A stretch of 45,308 bases of DNA from Myxococcales bacterium. Lineage in GTDB: Bacteria > Myxococcota_A > UBA9042 > UBA3505. Under the pieces are notes generated by a model. The model was not told the origin of the DNA, did no database searches, and worked only from the letters and a program-made list of their open reading frames with translations. This document shows positions 16,503-24,848 of the stretch, piece after piece (within the stretch, counting starts at the first letter, position 1; each line of letters starts with the position of its first letter). Both the position numbers and the translations under genes were made by a program. The stretch lies in assembly GCA_002728755.1 (NCBI GenBank), contig PBVT01000090.1:1-45308 (forward strand), read 5' to 3'.

Positions 16503-16525
16503 GCTAGCTATGCTGTATGCATAAT
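16496..16525 (+). promoter_or_regulatory. Divergent promoter of the Cys-rich lipoprotein gene
   Basis: GTGACA (16496-16501, 5 of 6) and CATAAT (16520-16525, 5 of 6) are separated by 18 bases. The -35 overlaps the -35 of the rpoN promoter on the other strand, so the two polymerases would compete for one site. Confidence 0.45.
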
Positions 16526-16563
16526 TGCTTTTTCTGAGTGGTATCTTTCCCGATGAGGTGGGT

Positions 16564-17787
16564 ATGAGTTTTCGAGTCTGGATTCCTGTTCCTGTAATTT
16601 GTCTTGGTTTTGCTGCCATATTCCAGCTACTGAGCTGTGGCGGTGGTGGTGATTCGAGCTGTTGTTCCGCAGGTGTCACCGTATGTGAAGATGGAATACG
16701 TCGTACCTGTAACGAGACGGGTACCGACCTCACCATCGCCTCCTGTCCTAGCGGAGCATGCCTGGGCAATGAGTGTATGCCCAAGCAATGCGAGGGCGTC
16801 GGAACCATCGGAAGTAGCCGCTGTGATCTAAGTGATGCCAGTAAAAAGACCGTGCTGACCTGTACGGAAAGTGGCACCGAATTCCCCTCGAAATGCGGCG
16901 ATACCGAAGAATGTGTAGATGGTACCTGTCAGTCCACGGAATGTAGTGAAGGCTCTTCTACATGTGGCTCCAAGAACGTTCTGACCTGCACATCGGGGAC
17001 CGGATATTCTGTTTCCGAAACCTGTAGTCACGGCTCTACGGTCTGTGATGAGCAGAGCGCAGCCTGCGTGCCCGTCAGTTGCGCCCCGGGAAGCCGAGAA
17101 TGTTCAGAGGGTGGTGTACTCGTATGCACAGCCAATGGTAACGCCAGCAACCTGGTTTCCTGTGGCTCGGGAAAGACCTGTAAGGAAGGAGCTTGCGTTA
17201 AATCCGCATGCGTCTGTGACAACCCCCCATGTGGTCAAAATAGTAACACTGATACCCTGACGGGCGATGGAGCTGGAAATGACGGTGGTGGGATTCCCGA
17301 CTCGGTTACTTTCCAGGACATCCCCCAGCAAGACACTGGTAGCGTATTGAAGCCACCTTCGACGGCCAGCGTTACCATCGATGGCTCTTCATTGACCTTC
17401 ACCGCTGGAAAAGTCGCGCGCTGGGTGCCTATTTCCGGAACAGAGACGGGCCCACTGGAAGATACCCTTCAGCTCACCATGGCAAAGGGAGCCAAGAAGA
17501 TCGAAATTCTTCTGGTCGGGATTACTGAAAACCAGGTGGGCGAATGGACCGAAGTGAACACCGGAAACGGTACCGTCGAAATTCGCTGGTCCGATGGTTT
17601 CACAGAAGAGCAACCTCCGGTCAGTGGTTGCTCGAATTATGGGTGGACGTCCTGCGCTGCAACCTACACATTCAACCTGACGACCTTTGGGGCTGTCGGG
17701 GAGCGCGTAATTGGATCGTTTGAGTCGGTCCAGAGCGATGGTGCAGTCTTTACAGAAGGAACCTTCGATCTGGAACGTAAACAATAG
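16564..17787 (+). CDS. Cys-rich repeat lipoprotein
   Basis: The 407-residue lipoprotein has lipobox L-L-S-C (Cys25) followed by a Gly-rich start. Residues 35-220 hold several degenerate repeats of roughly 45 residues with the pattern C-x-x-G-x-x-x-C then V-L-x-C-T-x-x-G, then C-x-x-G-x-x-C-x-x-G-x-C, typical of secreted Cys-rich modules in Myxococcota lipoproteins. A Gly/Asp/Asn-rich linker leads to a C-terminal beta-rich domain (about 270-405) ending in a G-T-F-D-L-E-R-K strand. No catalytic motif is visible; a surface-exposed structural or adhesive role is inference. ATG 16564 is preceded by a GAGGTGG site; a longer frame starts at TTG 16525 but has no signal peptide at its start. Confidence 0.8.
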   Translation: MSFRVWIPVPVICLGFAAIFQLLSCGGGGDSSCCSAGVTVCEDGIRRTCNETGTDLTIASCPSGACLGNECMPKQCEGVGTIGSSRCDLSDASKKTVLTCTESGTEFPSKCGDTEECVDGTCQSTECSEGSSTCGSKNVLTCTSGTGYSVSETCSHGSTVCDEQSAACVPVSCAPGSRECSEGGVLVCTANGNASNLVSCGSGKTCKEGACVKSACVCDNPPCGQNSNTDTLTGDGAGNDGGGIPDSVTFQDIPQQDTGSVLKPPSTASVTIDGSSLTFTAGKVARWVPISGTETGPLEDTLQLTMAKGAKKIEILLVGITENQVGEWTEVNTGNGTVEIRWSDGFTEEQPPVSGCSNYGWTSCAATYTFNLTTFGAVGERVIGSFESVQSDGAVFTEGTFDLERKQ

Positions 17788-17811
17788 AACCGTTCCGGGA
17801 GTACCCCATCC

Positions 17812-19296
17812 GTGCCGAGTAAACTCCTCATTAACAAGACCGCACTCTTCACACGAGTCGCATTGATTCAAGCCGAGCGTGTTCGGAAGATTCTGGTGGA
17901 ACGCCCAGAGGAGCGAAGTCTTATTGGGAATATATACCGAGGTCGGGTCACACGTATCCTCCCTGGTATTAACGCCGCCTTTGTAGAGATTGGCCTGAAG
18001 CAGCCAGGGTTTCTTTATGTCCGCGATCTGGAAGGGCTCATCAACGGACGAGGCACCTCTCCTGATAAACCAACACGGGACATCCGGAAGACGCCCATCA
18101 AAGATCTACTTCGGATCGACCAACCGATCGTTGTGCAGATCACCAAGGATCCGGTGAAATCCAAAGGGCCACGCGTGACAACGAATCTGTCGATCGCGGG
18201 GCGATTATTGGTCTATGGGCTGACCAACCCTCCAGGGATCTCAATCTCCAAACGAATTGAGGCGAATGAAGAGAGAGAGCGGTTAAGTACCCTTCTTCGC
18301 GCTCAAAAAAACACGGATGAGAACGTCGTCGTACGTACCGCTGGAGAGGGAAAGAGCGAGGCAGATTTTGCTGCGGACCTCAAATATCTACGGGAGATCG
18401 GAGAGGCGATTCAAACACGACTGACCACCAACCAACGAGAAGGCGGAATCTATGGTGATCTCGATCTACCACATCGATGTATGCGCGATATGGTGGACCC
18501 GAGTTTCGACGAGATTATCGTGGATGACATCGAATTATACGGGCAGTTAACGTCTTTTGCCGAACAATACCTGCCAAATATCCGCTCGCTACTTCGTCTC
18601 GCAGATAATAAGTCGTCACTCTTCGAAGACTACGGTGTCGAACGCGCCCTGGTCGGCGCTATTTCACCACGAGTATGGCTAGAAAATGGGGGGCACCTCG
18701 TCATAGAAGAGACGGAAGCCTTAACGTCAATTGACGTAAACTCTGGCCGATTCTCTGGCACGCAAGACATTGAAGAGAACCACCTGAAAATCAACGTTGA
18801 GGCAGCAAAAGAGATTGCCATTCAGCTACAGCTCCGAGATATCGGAGGCATTATTGTGGTGGACTTCATTGATATACGGTCGGCCGCTTCACGTCAGTCC
18901 ATCACCGACGTCTTGAAACAATCACTTGCGTCGGATCGCGCCAAAACAAAGGTGCTCCCGATGAGCAGCATTGGGTTGGTTCAGATCACCCGGGAGAGGA
19001 CCCGAAACAGCGTCGGCCGCAAACTGACCGCGACCTGCCCAACATGTCAGGGGAACGGTGTCTTGATCAGCCCCTGGACTCTGTCTTGCCAAATTCTGAG
19101 TCGCGCAGAGGTCCTCCTTTCGGACGACCGGTTCAAAGAAATACAGGTGGTAAGCCATAGTGATGTCATCGACGAAATTAAGACGACATTCGGTGAAGCC
19201 CTCGCGAATCTACAAAGCCGTACAGGTAAGAATATTGTTCTAATGCCTCGTGACGATTATCATTTTGATAAGTTCGATATTATCCCCAAGAGCTGA
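17812..19296 (+). CDS. rng: Ribonuclease G (RNase E/G family)
   Basis: The 494-residue protein has the RNase G layout: an S1-type RNA-binding region near residues 40-130 (N-I-Y-R-G-R-V, G-I-N-A-A-F-V-E-I-G), the catalytic DNase I-like region with S-I-D-V-N-S-G (D308) and I-V-V-D-F-I-D-I (D351), which correspond to the Mg-binding Asp pair of E. coli RNase E, and the zinc-link C-P-T-C (409-412). It lacks the long disordered C-terminal scaffold of RNase E. It cleaves single-stranded A/U-rich RNA and matures rRNA and mRNA. The start is GTG 17812 with GGGAG at 17797-17801. The PilZ gene starts one base after its stop. Confidence 0.95.
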   Translation: MPSKLLINKTALFTRVALIQAERVRKILVERPEERSLIGNIYRGRVTRILPGINAAFVEIGLKQPGFLYVRDLEGLINGRGTSPDKPTRDIRKTPIKDLLRIDQPIVVQITKDPVKSKGPRVTTNLSIAGRLLVYGLTNPPGISISKRIEANEERERLSTLLRAQKNTDENVVVRTAGEGKSEADFAADLKYLREIGEAIQTRLTTNQREGGIYGDLDLPHRCMRDMVDPSFDEIIVDDIELYGQLTSFAEQYLPNIRSLLRLADNKSSLFEDYGVERALVGAISPRVWLENGGHLVIEETEALTSIDVNSGRFSGTQDIEENHLKINVEAAKEIAIQLQLRDIGGIIVVDFIDIRSAASRQSITDVLKQSLASDRAKTKVLPMSSIGLVQITRERTRNSVGRKLTATCPTCQGNGVLISPWTLSCQILSRAEVLLSDDRFKEIQVVSHSDVIDEIKTTFGEALANLQSRTGKNIVLMPRDDYHFDKFDIIPKS

Positions 19297-19297
19297 A

Positions 19298-19657
19298 ATG
19301 GCCCCTGACGAAAAAAATGATGCGACGCAAGAGGATGCTCGACGCTCCCCGAGAACTCTCATCAACCAGGAATTTGAGAGCATCGAATCCTTCGTCCAAA
19401 CCTTTGTGAGTGACATCTCCAGAGATGGCGTTTTTGTTCGCTCGGACACCCCCTTATCCGTTGGAACCATCGTGAATCTCCGGTTCTCCGTCATTGTAGA
19501 CGGGATCGAAAACATCGAAGGTGTTGGAGAGGTCATTCGTACGGTAGTTGCCCCAGAGAGCCCTACGGGAATGGCCATCCAGTTTAAAGAACTGGATGAT
19601 AGAAATAGAGCTATCATCGATCGATATCTCGCCAGGCGCCCGCGAGGCTCGGGATGA
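19298..19657 (+). CDS. PilZ domain protein, putative c-di-GMP receptor
   Basis: The 119-residue protein is a single PilZ domain. The two-part c-di-GMP-binding signature appears intact: R-R-S-P-R (RxxxR) near residue 16 and D-I-S-R-D-G (DxSxxG) near residue 40, followed by the six-strand barrel and a C-terminal helix (D-R-N-R-A-I-I-D-R-Y-L). ATG 19298 lies directly after the RNase G stop, and the stop overlaps the ATG of the recombinase gene (ATGA), so the three are probably translated together. Myxococcota have many such short PilZ proteins; the output partner is unknown. A longer upstream frame within rng was rejected. Confidence 0.85.
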   Translation: MAPDEKNDATQEDARRSPRTLINQEFESIESFVQTFVSDISRDGVFVRSDTPLSVGTIVNLRFSVIVDGIENIEGVGEVIRTVVAPESPTGMAIQFKELDDRNRAIIDRYLARRPRGSG

Positions 19658-20604
19658 CCGAGTCTGTCATTCCGGGGGGATGGACCGCCGCCCTAGAATC
19701 GTTTCAGACCTATATGGAATATGAGCGAAGATTCAGCCCTAGAACGGTCCAGTCCTATATGGGTGATATTCTCCGGTTTATCGAGTCTGTCGGCATACGG
19801 GACAATCCCTATGATGTGGACAGACGAGATGTTCGTGCCTTTCTAGCAACCAATATGATCGACCACACGGCGTCTTCCACGAGCCGTGCACTTTCTGCAC
19901 TACGTCACTTCTACCGCCACTTACGACGTACGGAGCAGATCGAGATAGACCCCACATCAGGTATCCGTGCACCCCGTGTGGAACAGAAGCTCCCGCCTCA
20001 CCTATCCGTCGAGGCCGTAGAGACTCTTCTGCAAAAGGATGCCGGGACCACAGAAAACCCACTCCTACAGATTCGAGATCGAGCTCTCTTCGAATTAATC
20101 TATGGCTCGGGGCTTCGCGTCTCCGAGGTTACTGGACTCAATATCGACAAGGTGGATATTCGCAACGGCGAAGCCCATATTCTCGGAAAGGGAGAAAAAG
20201 AGCGGGTCGTCCCCTTAACGGATCCATCAATGATGGCACTTCGTGCCTATCTTGGTATCCGTGATCGACTTTCGCCACGGGACGGGCATGAAGACGCTCT
20301 CTTCTTAGGGCACCGCGGTACACGCCTGACATCGCGCGGCGTATCGTATCTTCTCCGCAAACGGCTTAGCCGTTCTGGCCTGAATGAGAACATGGGACCG
20401 CACGCATTACGTCACTCGTTGGCCACCCACCTACTCTCCGCTGGTGCCGATCTTCGTATTATCCAGGAGCTCCTGGGGCATGCTTCGGTTCGTACCACGC
20501 AGAAGTACACACATGTAGGTATCGATGCTCTTGTGCGAGCCTACCAGGATGCGCATCCACGCGCCCTGGAAGGAAAAGTACAAACAGAGGTCAAAAGCGA
20601 CTAA
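19654..20604 (+). CDS. Tyrosine recombinase XerC/XerD
   Basis: The 316-residue protein has the SAM-like N-terminal DNA-binding domain (residues 1-110) and the catalytic domain with the full active-site set: R155 (G-S-G-L-R), K179 (L-G-K-G-E-K), H250 and R253 (H-A-L-R-H), H276 (L-G-H-A-S), and the nucleophile Y285 (Q-K-Y-T-H). Length and sequence fit the chromosomal dimer-resolving XerC/XerD recombinases rather than phage integrases, and the context is housekeeping with no att-like repeats. I cannot tell XerC from XerD by eye. It overlaps the PilZ gene. Confidence 0.92.
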   Translation: MTESVIPGGWTAALESFQTYMEYERRFSPRTVQSYMGDILRFIESVGIRDNPYDVDRRDVRAFLATNMIDHTASSTSRALSALRHFYRHLRRTEQIEIDPTSGIRAPRVEQKLPPHLSVEAVETLLQKDAGTTENPLLQIRDRALFELIYGSGLRVSEVTGLNIDKVDIRNGEAHILGKGEKERVVPLTDPSMMALRAYLGIRDRLSPRDGHEDALFLGHRGTRLTSRGVSYLLRKRLSRSGLNENMGPHALRHSLATHLLSAGADLRIIQELLGHASVRTTQKYTHVGIDALVRAYQDAHPRALEGKVQTEVKSD

Positions 20605-20616
20605 ATCGGGCCGATT
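20604..20616. repeat. Short perfect palindrome after the xer gene
   Basis: AATCGG-G-CCGATT is a perfect 13-base dyad overlapping the stop codon of the recombinase gene. There is no T-run after it. It may be a protein-binding site or chance. Confidence 0.3.
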
Positions 20617-20674
20617 GGGAATGGTGCATATACAGGGTTTTTGTCATCCCTGCCCATTACCTTAGGATTGCAAT

Positions 20675-21949
20675 ATGCGTCGCCGCAGAAAGCATTCGTA
20701 TCTGATCCCGAAACCAGTTCGTTTACTGGTAATTGCAGCCAGTGGGCTCGCCGTCGGTCTCGCCTTTATGATGGCGAACGCTCCGCCACCCAAGGCACGG
20801 AAGAGTACGACCACTGGGACGCTCGCACAATCCAACCAGAAGAAAGCCACGCAAGGCCGCAGGACCCCTGTATTATCGGTCGGTGGCCAGGCCCTATCAA
20901 AGCCCAAACCCAAAGTGCCAAACATACCTCTGCCCCCGATGGAATGCTTTGATGCACACCTACATGAAACGACTGTGGCCTGTATTGACCCCGATATGCG
21001 CTCTGGCTCCACAATCGATTGGGCCTTTCAAGAACGCATTACCCGGTATCTTCGAAGCAAACCGGTCTTGGCAGCGGCATACGTGGCGATCGATATCGAA
21101 ACGGGAGAGATTCGAGCAATTATCTCTCATGACGCCACTTCAGACCGGGTGTCCGATGAGGCCTTTAAGGCCCGCGCACCAGCCGCGAGTATCTTCAAAA
21201 TCGTGACGAGTGCGAGCCTTATCCAACGCGGCCTCCATGCCAATAGCCAGGTCTGTTCCCATGGAGGAAGCAGTGGCGTCGAAAAGGAGCACCTCCGAGA
21301 CTCCGCCAAACACGACCGCTGTGAAACATTACGAGATGCGTTCGCTCATAGTCGGAATTCCGCCTTTGCTAAACTAGCCGACCGCTTTACTACGACGCAA
21401 AGCCTCTCCCATGCAGCCACATCTCTAGGCTTCAATTCGGAGATCCCTTTTACGTACCCACTTAGCCCAAGTAAGGCCACAATACCGACCTCCAAGCTCG
21501 CAAGGGCACGACTGGCTGCAGGCTTCTCTGCCGTATCGCTCAACCCGGTACACGCAGCTTTGATAGCAGCCACTATCGCACGCGGTGGCACTTTCCCATT
21601 GCCACGGCTTACCCAGGGCACGATCGATCCGACGCAGATACGCCGGGTTCTACCACGACGCTCCGCGAAGACATTGCAACAATTGATGCGAGCAACAGTC
21701 ACCTCCGGTACAGGTCGTAGAACTCTAGGACGTAGCCGTACTCCATCGGCCGCCAAAAGCGGTACATTATCTGCCTTCCGCAACGGTAAGCGCGCCCATA
21801 ACACATGGATGATGGGCTATTTCCCAGTGGATGAACCTCGTATCGCCTTCGCCGCGCTCGTCGTAAACGATGAAGTGTGGCATATTCGCGCCGGCGATGT
21901 AGCCAAGAAGGCCATGGATCTATACGCTCAGATTCACCCTGGCCTATGA
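20675..21949 (+). CDS. Penicillin-binding protein, transpeptidase domain
   Basis: The 424-residue protein has a basic N-terminus, one TM anchor (about 16-35), a Pro/Lys/Thr-rich linker (36-90), then a penicillin-binding transpeptidase domain with all three motifs: S-I-F-K (Ser172, Lys175), S-R-N (226-228) and K-S-G-T (361-364). It lacks the dimerisation and PASTA domains of PBP2/FtsI proteins, so it is a minimal class B-like enzyme cross-linking peptidoglycan in the periplasm. AGGA at 20664-20667 supports ATG 20675. It may be co-transcribed with the xer gene (70-base gap) and the cysteine synthase gene (26-base gap). Confidence 0.88.
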   Translation: MRRRRKHSYLIPKPVRLLVIAASGLAVGLAFMMANAPPPKARKSTTTGTLAQSNQKKATQGRRTPVLSVGGQALSKPKPKVPNIPLPPMECFDAHLHETTVACIDPDMRSGSTIDWAFQERITRYLRSKPVLAAAYVAIDIETGEIRAIISHDATSDRVSDEAFKARAPAASIFKIVTSASLIQRGLHANSQVCSHGGSSGVEKEHLRDSAKHDRCETLRDAFAHSRNSAFAKLADRFTTTQSLSHAATSLGFNSEIPFTYPLSPSKATIPTSKLARARLAAGFSAVSLNPVHAALIAATIARGGTFPLPRLTQGTIDPTQIRRVLPRRSAKTLQQLMRATVTSGTGRRTLGRSRTPSAAKSGTLSAFRNGKRAHNTWMMGYFPVDEPRIAFAALVVNDEVWHIRAGDVAKKAMDLYAQIHPGL

Positions 21950-21975
21950 TGTGCCGGTAAATTTGAGGGATAGAA

Positions 21976-22917
21976 ATGGCGTTCAACCTAGATAATGTCC
22001 ATGCGTTACAAAAGCGCTTTCCAACTCTTGGCCTGATTGGAAATACCCCGCTCGTCGAGCTTTCCTTCTTCAAAGATGAACTTCCAGACGTACGAATTTT
22101 CGCCAAGGTAGAGGCCTTCAACCCAGGCGGTTCCCTAAAGGATCGACCGGTCTTATTTATGCTCGCCCAGGCGTTGTATGACGGCGTTCTAACTCCAGAG
22201 CGGACTATCCTCGATTCATCCAGTGGTAATGCGGGGATCGCCTATGCCATGATTGGACGAGTCCTACAGGTACCCGTAGAGCTGGTCATCCCGGATAACG
22301 CCAGTAATGAGCGGAAAAAACGGATTATGGCACATGGTGCGCGTATTACCTTCACGGATGGCGCCCTTGGATATGATGAGGCCCTTCGTGAAGTACGTCG
22401 TCGATACGACGGAAACCCAGAGGGTTATTTCTTTTCCGATCAATATAGCAACGACAACAACTGGCGAGCCCATTACGAGACGACAGGCCAGGAGATTCTG
22501 GCACAATCCAATAAAGAAGTGACCCACTTTGTGGCGGGTGTTGGTACTGGCGGCTGTATAACTGGCGCTGGCCGGCGACTCAAAGAGCACGGTGTCGAGG
22601 TCCACTGTATCCGCCCCGAAGAGTTTCCTGGAATCGAAGGGCTGAAACCACTTGGAAACCCGGATGATATCGTACCGGAGATTTTCGATGACTCCATTGT
22701 CGACGAATATTGGGACGTCACCATCGAAGACGCCTACGATATGTGCCAACGCATGGCTCAAAATGGCCTCTTTGTAGGTCAATCCTCGGGAGCCTATGTG
22801 GCCGGTGCCTATAAGTTGGCAAAGACCATCGGTAAAGGAACCATTGTCACGATCTTATGTGACATCGGAGAGCGATATTTCAGCGCTCGCTTATGGGATC
22901 CAGATCTTCTGGGCTAA
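21976..22917 (+). CDS. PLP-dependent cysteine synthase (CysK/CysM family)
   Basis: The 313-residue protein is a fold-type II PLP enzyme: Lys55 in N-P-G-G-S-L-K-D-R is the Schiff-base lysine, S-S-S-G-N-A-G binds the substrate carboxylate, G-V-G-T-G-G holds the PLP phosphate, and G-Q-S-S-G-A near residue 264 contacts the pyridine ring. It makes cysteine from an activated serine (O-acetyl- or O-phosphoserine) and sulphide. Without the C-terminal CBS domain of cystathionine synthases, CysK/CysM is most likely. GAGGGA upstream supports ATG 21976. The stop TAA overlaps the stop TAG of the opposite response-regulator gene. Confidence 0.9.
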   Translation: MAFNLDNVHALQKRFPTLGLIGNTPLVELSFFKDELPDVRIFAKVEAFNPGGSLKDRPVLFMLAQALYDGVLTPERTILDSSSGNAGIAYAMIGRVLQVPVELVIPDNASNERKKRIMAHGARITFTDGALGYDEALREVRRRYDGNPEGYFFSDQYSNDNNWRAHYETTGQEILAQSNKEVTHFVAGVGTGGCITGAGRRLKEHGVEVHCIRPEEFPGIEGLKPLGNPDDIVPEIFDDSIVDEYWDVTIEDAYDMCQRMAQNGLFVGQSSGAYVAGAYKLAKTIGKGTIVTILCDIGERYFSARLWDPDLLG

Positions 22918-23285
22918 GTGAATAGTCCCAATATCGTATCGCGTAGCTCATCCAGTTCGAGATCTTTACTGATGATCTGTTGGATTCCTTCGGTTCTTGC
23001 CTCTTTCAACGGCCCATCACCGTCATCTGCAAACCCTGTCATCAACGCAAAGGGGATGTCGCGTGTCGTCGTATCTGTCTGAATCTGCCGGTAGAGTTCG
23101 ACACCACTCATTCGAGGCATATTCATATCGCTGACTATTGCGTCCGGCTCATATTCGGCAAGAGCCGCGAGAGCTTGCTGTGCATCGCCCACACAATGCA
23201 CATCGACCTCATCCTCCAGAATCAATTCTACAATCCGCCCAAATGCCAGGTCATCTTCGACCAATAATAGCCTGCGTTGCGTCAT
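22914..23285 (-). CDS. Stand-alone response regulator receiver domain
   Basis: The 123-residue protein is a single CheY-like receiver domain with the acidic pair D11-D12 (V-E-D-D), phosphoacceptor D53 (I-V-S-D-M-N-M-P), switch residue T83 (L-M-T-G) and K107 (I-S-K-D). No output domain is present, so it acts by protein-protein contact or as a phosphorelay intermediate. No histidine kinase is nearby. It is divergent from the CbiX-like gene, with a 109-base gap holding no clear promoter. Confidence 0.92.
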   Translation of the reverse strand: MTQRRLLLVEDDLAFGRIVELILEDEVDVHCVGDAQQALAALAEYEPDAIVSDMNMPRMSGVELYRQIQTDTTTRDIPFALMTGFADDGDGPLKEARTEGIQQIISKDLELDELRDTILGLFT

Positions 23286-23394
23286 ATCTGTTCATTTCCA
23301 AAGGAATCGTTTATGGCTACCATCCTATCACCGTTCTAGGCTGTCTGTCGCAAAATCGGCCATAACTTCACCTCCCAGAGAGAAGAAACCGGAA

Positions 23395-23751
23395 ATGACC
23401 TCCGAAAACATCGCCCCCTTTGGTGTCCTCGCCCACCACCCTATCTCTACAGCCCGTGGTATCGAGGTGTTGAATCAGGTGAAAGAGTGGCTCCGTAGCC
23501 AAAAGCCGGGATTCCAGTGCTGGGCAGTATCGGATCCTGTCGATGCGGTATGTGCCGAGTTACAGAACCTACCCGAAGAAACGACGGTCCACATCGTCCC
23601 ATTGCTCCTCTTTCCTGGCCAACACTACCAGGGCGAAGTGCATGCCCTTTGCGCGAGAATCCAAGAACTCCGACCGGACCTGAATGTGGTCGTAAAACCA
23701 AGTCTCCTTGAGACCCCTGGCTTTCTGGACGGTCTGTTCCGAGATCTCTAA
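23395..23751 (+). CDS. Small CbiX/SirB-like chelatase
   Basis: The 118-residue protein looks like a single-domain class II chelatase. The N-terminal strand ends in L-A-H-H-P (His14/His15), where CbiX/SirB proteins have L-x-G-H-G, and the second metal-site segment V-P-L-L-L-F-P-G-Q-H (His77) matches the family V-P-L-F-L-F-P-G-x-H pattern. Such enzymes insert Co or Fe into sirohydrochlorin for cobalamin or sirohaem. The single-domain size resembles the homodimeric CbiX-S type known from archaea. No other tetrapyrrole genes are present. The 3' end overlaps the convergent ribB-like gene by 4 bases. Confidence 0.6.
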   Translation: MTSENIAPFGVLAHHPISTARGIEVLNQVKEWLRSQKPGFQCWAVSDPVDAVCAELQNLPEETTVHIVPLLLFPGQHYQGEVHALCARIQELRPDLNVVVKPSLLETPGFLDGLFRDL

Positions 23752-24848
23752 GAGCCCGATAGAGATTCAAAAGACTCGATCTCAAGACCAAATCCACGTA
23801 AGCCCCGGAACGTTCGGGGGCTGGAACTGAGTACACGAATCCTTCGAAGCTCTAATGAACGTAGAATCTGCGCCCCAATACCAAAGGCTCGAAATGGCGG
23901 AGTATCTCCCTCGGATTTCGGAGTCTCCATACCTTCCCATCGGTCATCTTCATGACCCAGGTAGAGAAGAACGCCCTGTCCTTCCTGGCGAATCCGGTTC
24001 ATCGCCTGCATAAGTACAGAATCACCTTCCGGTTGAAACGCCCCAAATGTGTCATCTACCAGGTCTGCTCGGTGCACTCGAACGAGTGTAGAGCCCCCTC
24101 CTGCGATGTCTCCTAGCTGCAAAACCACATGGTTGAGTTTATCGACCACACTTCGGAACAAGCGAATCTGAAAATCCCCATAGGTCGTTGGGAGATCTGC
24201 AGCAGTCACTTCTTCCACCAGATTCTCATTCTGTAACCGGTATTCAATAAGGTCCGCCACAGTCGCGACTCGTATTCCATGTTCCGCGCCAAACTCCAAG
24301 AGGTCGGGTAATCGCGCCATGGACCCATCTTCTTTCATGATCTCACAGATGACCGCCGCATGCGTACAACCGGCCATGCGCGCCATATCAACGGACCCCT
24401 CGGTTTGCCCGCTTCGTACTAGAACACCGCCATCACGAGCTCGTAACGGAAACATATGCCCGGGTGAGATGAGGTCACTGGGCCGGGCACCGCGACTAGA
24501 AGCGACCTTAATCGTGTGGGCTCGATCTGCTGCGCTTAGCCCCGAGCCGATCCCATCACGCGCATCCACGGATACCGTAAACGCCGTGCCGAGGGGGGCT
24601 TTATTGCTCTGTACCATCGGACTCAAGCGAAGGTTCTCAACAATGTCAGAGCTCAGGGCTAGACAGATTAAACCGCGGCCATGAGTAGCCATAAAGTTGA
24701 CCGCCTCAGGCGTAATATACTCCGCAGCAATGACCAGATCGCCTTCATTTTCACGATCTTCATCGTCGACCAGGATCAATAATTTCCCTGCTCCGATATC
24801 TGCCAATGCCTCCTCGACGGAGGCCAGCTTTTCACCATATTCCGACAT
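23748..24848 (-). CDS. ribB: 3,4-dihydroxy-2-butanone-4-phosphate synthase with degenerate GTP cyclohydrolase II-like domain
   Basis: The 366-residue protein has a complete RibB half (1 to about 210): D-D-E-D-R-E-N-E-G-D-L (28-38), A-T-H-G-R-G-L-I-C and T-H-A-A-V-I-C-E-I-M. This enzyme converts ribulose 5-phosphate to the four-carbon riboflavin precursor. The C-terminal half sits where RibA (GTP cyclohydrolase II) would be but lacks the zinc-binding Cys cluster (C-x-T-G-D ... R-C-D-C-G); the equivalent stretch reads V-R-V-H-R-A-D-L-V-D-D. The hybrid is therefore RibBX-like, with only RibB activity expected. ATG 24848 overlaps the stop of the preceding lipoprotein gene (TGATG). No other rib genes are nearby. 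Confidence 0.88.
   Translation of the reverse strand: MSEYGEKLASVEEALADIGAGKLLILVDDEDRENEGDLVIAAEYITPEAVNFMATHGRGLICLALSSDIVENLRLSPMVQSNKAPLGTAFTVSVDARDGIGSGLSAADRAHTIKVASSRGARPSDLISPGHMFPLRARDGGVLVRSGQTEGSVDMARMAGCTHAAVICEIMKEDGSMARLPDLLEFGAEHGIRVATVADLIEYRLQNENLVEEVTAADLPTTYGDFQIRLFRSVVDKLNHVVLQLGDIAGGGSTLVRVHRADLVDDTFGAFQPEGDSVLMQAMNRIRQEGQGVLLYLGHEDDRWEGMETPKSEGDTPPFRAFGIGAQILRSLELRRIRVLSSSPRTFRGLRGFGLEIESFESLSGS

Noticed and set aside
16379..16563. Sigma-54 (-24/-12) promoters near rpoN and in other gaps
   Set aside because: I scanned the larger gaps for TGGCAC with TTGC at the right spacing and found none; matches to TGGCAC occur only inside coding regions.
19654..20604. Phage or island integrase
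   Set aside because: Length and motifs fit XerC/D, neighbours are housekeeping genes, and no att-like direct repeats or mobile genes are seen. The tRNA-Gly is 6.5 kb away with an intact 3' end and no duplicate.
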